Shown in pieces: positions 8,823-18,107 of a DNA stretch of 64,000 bases. How positions within the stretch are numbered: the stretch's first letter is position 1; each line of letters begins with the position of its first letter. Made by a program: the position numbers and the translations under genes. The notes under the pieces were generated by a model. That model saw nothing but the letters and a program-made list of their open reading frames with translations, did no database searches and was not told the DNA's origin. This DNA comes from Poa pratensis (taxonomy: Eukaryota > Streptophyta > Magnoliopsida > Poales > Poaceae): assembly GCA_947311845.1 (NCBI GenBank), contig CAMZMU010000096.1, positions 10,433,203-10,497,202 on the forward strand. The letters run 5' to 3'.

Positions 8823-11541
8823 CTACCCTAAACCTAAGATTCGATTTCCTAAGCAGACGATGGCAGTCTCGAGTGCCCGGCGCTCCATGGTGGTCATAAA
8901 AACCTCGGCCAGTCGCGCGGCGGCTCCGCTCACCCCCTTCAGAGAAATGGGCTTCCCATCTGGCTTCCGAGGGAACGCAGACAGTGCTGCCTCGTAGTCG
9001 CAATCTATCCCATGTCCCATAAGAAGCTTGATGGTGGACTCGGATCCGCGTACCGTGTTGGCGCGAGCGAAACCCGCCATGGTGGACGTCCCGGGGCCAA
9101 ACACGTCGGCGAAGTCGTCCGCCGTCGACGGCACTACGCCAGTCGGGAACACCACCTTGTATACAGCGCCAAGTGTGCTCGTCGATTTGGCGAGTGCTCT
9201 TTCGCCTGGTTGCATATGGCGCTAAGCCGCCCACAGCCTGTTCCAGCGAAAGATCGTCACTCGCCACGTCCGCAGAGGCCGGTGCGCCAACAGCTTCTGC
9301 ACAATTCAAAAAAGGCAAAAGTCATTTCATGACACTCGACAGTTATATCATCATATCAAAAGGAGAAAAGATTACTCACCTCCCATGGCCTGCGCGAGTG
9401 CCGCGAGCTGGTCAGCATATCCTCGCTCGCGTGCAGCGGCTGAGTTGGTGGCGGCAGCCAGCTCTTTCTTCGACTCTTCGCGCTGCGCGGCGAGTGCGTC
9501 TTCCAGCTCCTTCTTCTCGCCTGGCCCAGCAAAATCACGTGCATTCAATACTCGACAAAATCAAGCATTGCAAAAAGAAATTCAGCAAAACAAAAGCAAA
9601 AGGAGAACTCACGACTGAGCCGCTCTAGCTCGGCGCGCATGGTATCCCTCTCCTGCTCCACCTGGACATAAGCCTTGGCAGAATCTGCCAAGGTATGATA
9701 GAAGGGCTGCAAGCACACGAATTCAGCAAAAATTCTAACTCTCACAGTCCCAAGTCAAACGGGTCAGGCAAAAAGTACTTACGTGGTTCATCCACGGTTC
9801 AGAAGTCGCGACTGATGTCCCGACCTCTGGGGCTGTCACCTTGGCCGTTTCAGTGACAGCATCAGTGGCCATTGGCTGGACAGTCTCGTTTCCAGTCGGT
9901 GCAGAATTCGAGTGCTCCAGGGTTGGAACATTCTCGACTGGAGGAGTCCCAGGCTGATTGTTTTCAGCGCTGTGAGCAACACAACAAAGCAAAAAGATGG
10001 TCAGCACAAATATGTGACAGCACAAAATTCTCATATCATACTCAAAAAACACATACCTGTGCTCCTCATCTTCGGAGTCGCCAAAAATTGGTCCCCCAAA
10101 GGCTGGGGTACCACTCGACTGAAGAGGAAGAGTTGAGCTTGTTGAGCACGCACGCAAAGGAGCGGCTTGGAAAACAGGTGGTGAGCCTGATTCCTCGTCA
10201 TCCTCCAAGCCCTGCCCCTCGCGGGTGAACTCACAGCAGAAGGCGCCTTCTTGGCCAGTCGACGCCGCTTTGGTGGCGCGGTATCGACTTCTTGGTCAGC
10301 GGTGGCCTTTTCTTCAGATTGGACCTCTTTGCTGCTCTCCTCGACCTCCTCCGCATGCGACGTGGTGGCAGAAGGGATGGGCGACTGATCCCTTTTCGGG
10401 TCCACCACCTGCACCTGAGTTTCTTCAGTCTCACCATTTTCTGGCAGAGGGGGCAGAGAGGTGGCAGTCGAGTGGTCCTGCATCGCATACATGCAAATTG
10501 CAAAGTCAGAAGCAAAATCGAACAAACACATAGCATACGAGTGGCAAATTCTTAAAATGCAGATATACCTCAGGCAAAGGGTTTTCCGCCCCATACGGCT
10601 CAATGGGACAGTCGACGTCGCATTTGTCGCCTGTCGTCAAGTTGGTGATGTGCCGCACGTGATTCACAAGCTCGTTCCTTGACAGCTCCTCTGGGCTCAT
10701 CCGAGTGGAGTCACCCACGCCCTCATACTCCCACATGGGGTGCGCTCGGGCACGGAGTGGCCACACTCGCCTCTTTACAAAGGTGGCGATCAAGTGAAGG
10801 CCCGTAACCTTGTCCAGCAGTCCGTCGATTCGAGTCAGCAAAGGGCGCTTCCTCCATTTCTTCGGCTGAGAGCTGGTGATCCCACGCCTTGGTCCTGACG
10901 TAAGCCGCAGTCGAGAAGGTGGCGACTCCGTCTTGCTCGACACTCGCATAAAACCACCCTTTCCTCCAGCCTTGCGCGGAGTCGACGGTCTTCAGGCGGA
11001 AATAGCGGGTGTCGCTGCGCACCTGGATGCCGCAGCCGCCCACGGGGTAGGTGCGACCACCTCCTCTGTTGGGTCGCACCATGAATATTGTCTTCCATAG
11101 CGCCCAGCTGGGTGCGACGCCAAGGAAGCACTCGCACAGCGTGATAAAACACGCAATATGCATAATACCGTTCGGGGTGAGATCGTGGATCTGCACCCCG
11201 TAGGCAAAAAGGAGGCCACGAACAAAGTCGTGGAGGGGAAGAGAGAAGCCCCTAGACACAAACTCCGCAAAACAAACACGCTCGTTGGCGCGTGGTTCGG
11301 GGAGTACCTCCTTGGGCGACGGCGCGCGGACGGCGAGCTGCTCCGCGGGTGGCAGATATCCCTGCTCGCGGAGCTTGAGCAAATGGGCGTCCTTGATGGT
11401 GGACCTCGCCCAATCCCCGCTGTTCTTCTTCAGGGCAGCGGTGGACGCAGATGTACCCGCCACGGTCTTTTTGCCCTTGGCCGCATCGGTCGCGGCAGCA
11501 GCAGCAGCAGCACCACGCTTGGAGCCCCCACCTTTCGCCAT
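8823..11541 (-). pseudogene. Convergent antisense gene with 'putative gypsy type transposon' domain
   Basis: The gene starts at an ATG at 11541 (MAKGGGSKRG) after a Ser/Ala-rich leader. It carries a domain recognised as PF04195 (also called Transposase_28): CFAEFVSRGFSLPLHDFVRG, YGVQIHDLTPNGIMHIACF, CECFLGVAPSWALWKTIF. A frameshift near 10835 leads to LLDKVTGLHLIATFVKRRVW. Plausible GT-AG introns then separate an acidic exon (starting GACCACTCGACTGCC near 10480), NNQPGTPPVENVP (near 9960), a short coiled-coil exon near 9710-9610 and a Glu/Ala-rich coiled coil near 9530-9390. It ends with KVVFPTGVVPSTADDFADVF and a stop at 8823. Despite the domain name it shows no transposase catalytic motif. 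Its role is unknown. The element at 37251-45045 carries a relative. Confidence 0.7.
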
Positions 11542-12805
11542 TGCAGCAGTGGAGGGTGTGGGAGGCAAAGAGCTTGGGCGCAGAAACAATGGGGGCAAAG
11601 TGCGGGGAAGAAGATGAGACGAGGGGCGGCGCAGGGAGCAAATGGCAAGTAAAAAACTCTGCCAGCGCCGTCCCCCTATTTACCACAGATCGCAAAATGA
11701 TCGTAACCGTCAAAACAGATGCATACGCTCTGCGCGAAATCTAGCCATACACGTGGTGGCCACGGAGGCAACCGTCGCCGGCCACTCCGCCCACTACGCA
11801 CGGAATCCAGGACCATAATCACGCCCCGTGAAAATCGCGCCAGAACGGTCAAATCAAGTCCACGCGGCGTCATCCCTGGTCAGCTCTGCAGAAACGGGCC
11901 CATAAAACAGGGTCACGTCTTATCAAAGCCTCTCCAAGCACGCCACCGCTTGTCAGAGGTAGCAGTCGCAAAATGCGTCATTGCTGACGTTGTCTCATCT
12001 TCACAACTGGCATAAAGTCACTCGATGATATCTTCGGGTGGTCTCTCACAGAATTTCGGTTGGTTCTAGCAAAGGTCATAATGCCAGTCGAGATTCTCGA
12101 CTGCATCATCATACTCCCATCGGGAGCATATCAAAAAATTTCTTTGACTAAATATGTGCAGGATAAAAGATTTTGAGATTATCCTCCATTGCAAGCAATA
12201 AAGCACAATCTCGGGGGCTACTCCCATCGGGAGCGCTGTCGCGCACCCGATAGAATAATGGCAAAGTATCAGTCGACAATTACTCGACTCAGTTCATAAG
12301 CAAAATCATACTCGAATATTCCCGAGTTGATCCGACGATCCTTGGATGCTGCATGCATAGTGCAAAGGTAAGACCCGCCGATCAGTCGAGCTGGGCTAAG
12401 GACCGCTCCAGCAGCGTTATCCTTAAGTGTTCCGTGTCAGCAGACATGATGAATAATCCCCGACGGACGCGTTGGGTAGATTCAAAATTATGCTGCAGTT
12501 CGATTCGTAAGACCTCAACGGCCGTTTCGAGTCTGTCCAGTTTGTTCCAGATTCGAGTCCGGGGACTCGAGTTTGATTGAAAGCTAGTATGGTTTTGCCA
12601 CAAATGGTAGTTAACTGGCCCCGATCCGTCGTGTGTGCCGGGCCTGCTAAGCTAATATCCCTTGACTATCATAAGCAAAAACTCATAGTCGATGAAACAC
12701 TCGACATAGCCAACATGTGCTATTTCATAAGAATTCTAAATACAGATGCAAAAAATGTAACGTGCATGATGTATGAGTCCATGCCCGACTCTTCGAATCA
12801 GACAA

Positions 12806-12820
12806 GTACTCGGGGGCTAC
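12806..12820 (+). promoter_or_regulatory. Polypurine tract (PPT) of the Tat element
   Basis: GTACTCGGGGGCTAC directly abuts the 3' LTR start TGACATGGG. The G-rich run resists RNase H and would prime plus-strand synthesis. Its core is repeated six more times inside the element. Confidence 0.8.
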
Positions 12821-13309
12821 TGACATGGGTATGCCTATCGGGTACCCTACCATGAGGGTACCTGGTGCACGTATCGACTAGGCCCAACTATCAGAGCCTA
12901 CATGAAGCCCATGAAGGGAGGCCCACGAAGATGGAGTATCCTCCAAGTTTGGCGAAACAATAGTCGGTTTAGAGTTTCCTTACTTGTAAATCGAGTCGGT
13001 TACGAACACCCGAGACCCAGCCTATTATTTAAGGACTGGGAGGGCCATCGAACCAGACCACGTACTTTCAGAGCCACCAAAACCCTAGCGAGATCGACAT
13101 CTCGCCGGGACCCTTGTAACCATCATATTCAAAGCAATAACAGACAGGCAGGACGTAGGGGTGTTACCTCCACACGAGGGCCCTGAACCTGGGTAAAATC
13201 TTTGCCCTGCTTGTCAGCCGACGATACTTCCAGCTCTACCACGTTCTCTCCCCCATATTCATAACATAGGGACCTTAACCATGGGTCTTGATGAGTCTAC
13301 CCCTCGTCA
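12821..13309 (+). repeat. 3' LTR of the Tat element
   Basis: It begins TGACATGGG and ends CTCGTCA, so it has TG...CA ends. It is followed at once by the TSD copy AATAC (13310-13314). It matches 74-559 apart from one substitution and a few 1-3 bp indels. Open frames inside it have no independent support. Confidence 0.95.
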
Positions 13310-13485
13310 AATACCATGCATCCTTCTCAGCACCAGACTTGCATTGTCATCAGTGAAGAAAATATAGGAAAACAAAAACCACTAAAATCAAATTTCATAT
13401 GCTTACAAATTAACATGGGTGGAGCCAACTCCCAGCAACCCGGGAGGCTGCTCAAGCTCGTCCAGCAACTTTACGTTGGGGAATT

Positions 13486-14466
13486 AAAAACAGCGCTTAG
13501 CAAGGATTCTTACCGGGCAAGAGCTAGGTGACATGGGTGTGTGCAGCTTTTCCACAGGCTCCCTGTTGAGTGGTCGCCACCCGCATGGAACTAATTCTGC
13601 TAGCTAATTGTGGATGAATCGATCCGTTGTGTGCTACCACAACGGGAATCAATCTCCCGTGTGTTCCATGGGAGTAGCTGTATTTAAGATCCATCGATTC
13701 CCGTGTGTTCTAGCGAGGAGTGGCGGCCGCGCTGGTTGCCTGCTTGCCTTCTAGATGGATGGATCGATTCTATCTGCAGCTAGCTGGACTCTGGATTTGA
13801 TCAATCGATTGCTGCTCAGTGAGATGCTAGATGTGAGGGAGGAAGAAGACGATGGGGAAAAAGAGGAGATTTTTTTATAGAGAAAGCAGGGAACACGGGA
13901 GCGAGCGGAGGCGCGTACGGGAGGCTATTCTGCGGAGGAGGCGCGCGATCCGTAGAGAGAAGAGCGGGGAGGGAGGAGACGGCCTGCGCGCGGTGGTACC
14001 TGTTGCTGGGCATGGAGCGGCTTCAATCGGGTGGGACTTGCGCATGTCCGTGGTGTAGGAGTTGCCGCCGTCGTCGTCGTTCGAAGGAGAGGCTGGCGGT
14101 GGAGGTGAAGCGGGTGCGAAGGGGTTCCATGATTGGTGCGGCGGCGGGGAAGGGCGTCGTTTGGGGGGCTGCGGGATGGAGGACGGGCGGGTGTGGAAGT
14201 GGGCGGGGCTGGAGCCGAGCGTCGGGGAAGAGGCCGAGGGCGAGGACGGGGAAAGCGAAGAGGAGGACGCGGAGGAGGGATTGGCGCCGGCGCGGGGGAC
14301 GGCCGTGCTGTGGGAGCTGAGGGAGGCGAAGAACTCGCCGGAGCTGAGGGCGTCGAAGACGGAGACCGCCGGCAGCGTAGAGGAGGAGGAGGCGGCTAGG
14401 GTTGGTCGTGGGCAACGGATGGGAAGCCCCACGCCATGGGATCGAGAGAGGGCGTGGAGATGGCAT
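13486..14466 (-). other. Unidentified GC-rich exon-like block, possible 5' part of a gene
   Basis: On the minus strand a CT-rich leader (14577-14470) resembles a plant 5' UTR. An open frame from about 14432 to 14000 follows, rich in Ser and Pro (PAVSVFDALSSGEFFASLSS, later HQSWNPFAPASPPPP). It ends at a good donor, CAACAG|GTACCA at 14000. No ATG opens this frame: ATGs at 14466 and 14437 are in the other two frames, so a frameshift or non-coding nature is possible. Further along, short coding-like stretches lie near 13600-13490 and 13440-13400. I do not recognise the protein. The 13 kb retrotransposon starts only 170 bp downstream, so any remaining exons could lie beyond it to the left. Confidence 0.3.
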
Positions 14467-14574
14467 CGGGGCGGTGGTCGGCGGCGCGACGGCTGGCTGG
14501 AGACGGCCGGAATCGACCGGCGACGGGAGGCGACGGAGAGGGGATCGGGAGAGGAGCGGGAGGGAGAGAGATGA

Positions 14575-14884
14575 GGGAGGGGGATGTGTGGCGTTTTGGC
14601 AGAAAAGTCCTTCGGGTTTGTGGAAACTACAAATAGGTCCCTCCGCGCGTACTGTTCAACACTGTAGCATCTACAGTAACAACTGTTCCTTAGAACAGTA
14701 GAGGCGCGCGGAGAGGCCGCGATTTGGCTTGTCTTTAAATATAGTAGTAATTACTGACCACGTTTTGAAACGTAGTCTGTGAAGGAGATTTGCCATCTAC
14801 CTTCCCGTAAATTACATGATATGTAGTCGCCCTGCGACCTCTCGCTGAGTGAGTGATTCAAAGTCCGAACGGTCGTCTGAGCAA
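14575..14884. other. Intergenic, no gene seen
   Basis: It has a mixed composition. A short inverted sequence, ACTGTTC / GAACAGT, occurs near 14657-14700. No coding frame or recognised repeat was found. Confidence 0.5.
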
Positions 14885-15460
14885 GAGTATATAGCATAAA
14901 ACTACCACTTTACAAACTAAATCGAAAAAACTATCACTTTTGTCCGCAATCGCAAAAAACTACCGCTTTTGGTCTGTTGCTAGCAAATTGCGCTAAAAGC
15001 CGGTTTAGCGCGAACTGACGCTCACACTGACAAGGCGGGCCCACATGTAAGAGCTTACGTGGCAAGGGAGAGACGGCGGCGTTTTCTGCCGTTAACGACA
15101 GCTGCGTGAGTATCTAGCATAAAACTATAAATTTACAAACTAAATCACAAAAAAATACCACTTTTGCGCGCAATCGCAAAAAACTACTACTTTTTGCGAT
15201 TTAGTCTGTAAAATGGTAGATTTATGCTATATACTCATGCAGCGGCCGTTAACGGCAGGAAACGTTGTCGTCTCTGCCTTGGCACGTAAGCTCCTACATG
15301 TGGGCCCGCCTTGTCAGTCTGAGTGTCAATTCACGCTGATTCGGCTTTTACCGTGATTTGCTAGCAACGGACCAAAAGTGGTAGTTTTTTGCGATCACGG
15401 GCAAAAGTGATTTTTTTTTGTGATTTAGTCCATAAAGTGGTAATTTTATGCTATATACTC
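14885..15460. mobile_element. Large foldback element, possibly Mutator-type, with a nested palindrome
   Basis: The termini GAGTATATAGCATAAAACTACCACTTT (from 14885) and its reverse complement (ending 15460) are the ends of arms about 220 bp long. The arms pair through AAGCGGTAG-, GGGCCCACATGT- and GTTAACGGCAG-type blocks. The centre (15108-15236) is a second palindrome with the same terminal motif (GAGTATCTAGCATAAAAC ... GCTATATACTC). The flanking nonamers TCTGAGCAA and TCTGCGCTG agree at 6 of 9 positions, which only weakly suggests a 9 bp duplication. It has no coding capacity. Confidence 0.7.
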
Positions 15461-15781
15461 TCTGCGCTGCCCATGCACGCCGTTACTGTTCCTAGCACTC
15501 TAGCTTGTTTGTGGTTTCCATTTCATCTTGTTCGCTGGTGACGCACGCAGAGGATCAATCCTGGTGGTGGGCCCGGGAGGCTGTTCAGGTGCAGCACACC
15601 GCACACGTGGTGGCTTGACGCAGGCGAGGCCCGTAGTGTAGTACGGTGGTCGTCCCGGTGGTGATGGTGGAGTGGAGGCTGATTCAAACCTCAAGGGACG
15701 GATATCACATCACTCGCATGTAGTAAAGGCGCCAAGTAAATTTTCCACCTACCCTGCTGCACAGCACCACGCTCCCTAGTA
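15461..15781. other. Intergenic, no gene seen
   Basis: GC-moderate sequence between a foldback element and a MITE. The short minus-strand frame at 15500-15694 shows no recognisable motif and was not called. Confidence 0.5.
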
Positions 15782-15846
15782 CTCCCTCTGTATGTCTAAG
15801 TAGGCCCAAACATGATAAAACATGTTATATTTTGATACGGAGGAAG
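15782..15846. mobile_element. Short Stowaway-like MITE
   Basis: This 65 bp element has ends CTCCCTCTGT and ACGGAGGAAG, which form an imperfect terminal inverted repeat, flanked by TA on both sides (15780-15781 and 15847-15848). This is the usual Tc1/Mariner-derived Stowaway pattern of grasses. It is non-coding. Confidence 0.75.
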
Positions 15847-15857
15847 TATGTTTTTTT

Positions 15858-16303
15858 CCTAAATGACATTTAATCAAACTTTCAGGTAAATAGTGTCACT
15901 TCAAATAACCTCCAGGATCTGATCCTTTTAAAAAACGCTATGGGTTTAGACGTTCTAAAAATCTCAGAGGCCTTCAAAATTTCAGAAAACGCTATGGACT
16001 TTTGCGCTTTAAAAATATCATACACTTTGCCTTATCAGTTGGCGTGCTCTAAAAATAAACGCTATGGTTTATTTCAAAAGTGATCTGGCCCTCCTCAGAA
16101 AACGCTATGGGTTTAGACGTTCTAAAAATCATTTGAAATAAACCATTTGACGTGGCGTTTTTCAGTCTCAGAGGCTGGCAATTTCAAAGCACGCCAACTG
16201 ATAAGGCAAAGTGTATGATACTTTTAGAACGCACAAGTCGATAGCGTTTTTTGAGGAGGGCCAGATCACTGTTAGCCGAAAGTTTAGTTAAGTGCCATTT
16301 AGG
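15858..16303. mobile_element. Foldback MITE with long imperfect inverted repeats
   Basis: The outer ends CCTAAATGACATTTAA (15858) and, on the other strand, CCTAAATGGCACTTAA (ending at 16303) form the terminal repeat. Inside, the block near 16019-16048 (TCATACACTTTGCCTTATC...) recurs inverted at about 16189-16218. GTGATCTGGCCCTCCTCA near 16080 recurs inverted near 16250. AAAACGCTATGGGTTTAGACG occurs twice in direct orientation (about 15934 and 16099). It is non-coding and the family is not identified. Confidence 0.65.
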
Positions 16304-16861
16304 ATTAAAGATACCGCTCCCTGCACCGCGCGCCGGTCATCGCTTTCCTTCAAACCGCCCATGCGCACGTCCTCATCCCCGGCCACCGGCGTCGCTCGCA
16401 GTGGCAGGGCAGGGCTGCTGCTCCACCGCCCACCCACGCTAGACGCGGTGGTGCCTCGCCTCACCGGGAAAAGCGTAAAGATGAGACGCCAGTAGTGAGC
16501 GTCAGCGTTGAAAAGGAAATCTATCACCAACGCTCTAAAGCTGCACTACTAGAGTACGTAGCAAAGGGCGATAGAATCAAATTATGCGGGTCTCATGGAA
16601 ATCTGAAGCAAAGCCAGCCCACCTATCATAAGTCCACTGTCCAGTCAACGCAGTACTCTCATGTACTAATAATGCCGTCACTAACTCGATGCCGCCAATA
16701 TGGGATAAATTAATTAAGCAGGATTTGGTAAATGCATTGTGGAAGAGAGCATCAGTGGATATACTGTGGACTGACTGACAGTCCACACATCTCCTCCACG
16801 TGATCCCATGACTGTCTACCGAAGCAAAGATATGGTAGTATTTAAACAAGCTGGAGTTTAA
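16304..16861. other. Intergenic, no gene seen
   Basis: A GC-rich patch at 16318-16480 has short frames without recognisable motifs, then AT-rich sequence follows. Nothing here could be supported as a gene. Confidence 0.45.
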
Positions 16862-16863
16862 TA

Positions 16864-16944
16864 TTCCCTCCGTCCCAAAATAACTGTATTAGATTTGTCA
16901 AAAAGTGGATGTATCTAGACATGGTTATTTTGGGACGGAGGGAG
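16864..16944. mobile_element. Stowaway MITE, 81 bp
   Basis: The inverted ends TCCCTCCGTCCCAAAATAAC and GTTATTTTGGGACGGAGGGA are nearly perfect and are flanked by TA (16862-16863 and 16945-16946). The termini and TA target are typical of Mariner-derived Stowaway elements in Triticeae. Confidence 0.9.
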
Positions 16945-16946
16945 TA

Positions 16947-17490
16947 CTACAGTGAGGGTGCCATGTATGTAAGCCTAGTGCAATGTACTTAACACCATTA
17001 ACATAACAAACAGTGCAAAACAAAAGCATCCATGCTTTGCTTGCTCCCTAGATCACAGCACGTGTTGTGGTGTCAGTGAGCAACGCAGCACGACGGCGTA
17101 CGTGAAGCATGTACATGATTTAATTTTCCTGGAATCTAATGGATAATAATAAGATCATCTGTTCTACGTAGCTGTCTACATCACCAAATTGATTGAATGC
17201 ACACAACAGGTTGGTATTAGTGAGTGCCGGAGATTTGCTCTTGATACGATTATGTTCTATCCTTTTCCGTACTTCCCTCTTTGACAAGCCAACAACTATC
17301 ATATAATACGTCGTAGGATCGAGAGTCAACTGAGAAGATGATAGTCACTACACAATGCTAAAAAGGGAGACTATCATTATGCCGATTGGTGCCGTTTCCA
17401 TGGTTGAAATTGTCTAACTTCACGCTACATATCAGCTAATCGAATTTTGACCCTTGTGTCTTTGAAAAGTATAATATCTTTTGTATTGTG
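16947..17490. other. Upstream intergenic region of the subtilase gene
   Basis: AT-rich sequence with no open frame of note. It holds a CACGTG-containing stretch (AGCACGTGTTGTGG near 17058). This would be a G-box if it acts in the subtilase promoter, about 1 kb upstream of the start codon. Whether it does is not known. Confidence 0.4.
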
Positions 17491-17576
17491 TATCCGATGT
17501 GCTGTCTATTTAAACCAACGAGCTTCTCCCGATAATATCTAAATAATTATCCGATGTGCTGTCTATTTAAACCAAC
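17491..17576 (+). repeat. 29 bp direct repeat with TATA-like core upstream of the subtilase
   Basis: The 29 bp blocks 17491-17519 and 17548-17576 are identical and 57 bp apart. Each contains CTATTTAAACC, a fair TATA-box match. The second lies about 540 bp before the start codon at 18108. This could be a duplicated core promoter, with transcription starting about 30 bp past one or both copies. That role is inferred from position and motif only. Confidence 0.6.
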
Positions 17577-18107
17577 AGTTGAATTCTCACGAAACCTGGG
17601 CTGGAAATCATTGGTGGTGTTCCAAAACAAGAAAGCAACGAAAACAAGGGAGATTTAAACAAGTGAGCGGAGCACCCAACGGGCAAGGCGCGTTCGGCCC
17701 AACACCAACACCGCCGGCACACGCACGCAGCGCAGCACACCTACATTATCAAAGGGCAGGCCAGGAGAGAGAGGGAAATAGAGAGCCTCGCCTCGGCTCC
17801 ACCATCTCCATTGAAAACTCCAACCGAGAAGCACGTCCGCGTCAGGACGAAGAACAAAGAGTAAACAAACGAGCACACAGATCCCACACTGGAACAGTGG
17901 CATTTACTATCACTAGCTGGTGTAGTACTAGCAGGAGATTTGAATCGAATCCAACACTGACAGGAGTCTCGGAGAGAAGACGCCGGCCGGCCAAGAACCC
18001 CTCCTCTAGCTTCAGCTCCTTCCTCCCTTTCAACCCACTCCACCCCATTCTTTCCGGCAAGAGAAGCCACCTCCTCCTGCTCCCTCTCTGGGCACAGCTC
18101 AGTGCCC

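Larger units (their letters stand above)
74..13309 (+). mobile_element. Complete Ty3/gypsy LTR retrotransposon, Tat lineage, about 13.2 kb
   Basis: Two near-identical LTRs of about 487 bp, a primer-binding site, a polypurine tract and a 5 bp target-site duplication AATAC (69-73 and 13310-13314) bound this element. The pol order is protease, RT, RNase H, a second RNase H, then integrase, so it is Ty3/gypsy. The extra RNase H and the long antisense gene downstream of integrase are marks of the Tat group (compare Grande, RIRE2, Ogre). The LTRs differ by eye at one base (C/A near 504/13266) and a few small indels, including a ragged left end with the first T missing. The insertion is therefore young. 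Gag and pol already carry several frame breaks, so this copy is probably not autonomous unless these are sequence errors. Confidence 0.93.

Noticed and set aside
10723..11541. Calling the antisense gene a transposase because of the name Transposase_28
   Set aside because: No DDE or other catalytic triad is visible. The family is known mainly from gypsy elements, so function was left open.
14062..14636. Long plus-strand frames rich in Gly, Arg and Glu
   Set aside because: They mirror the GC-rich minus-strand block. Composition alone explains them.
14876..15469. 9 bp Mutator-type target duplication TCTGAGCAA / TCTGCGCTG
   Set aside because: Only 6 of 9 bases agree. It was mentioned as weak support and not used to fix the family.
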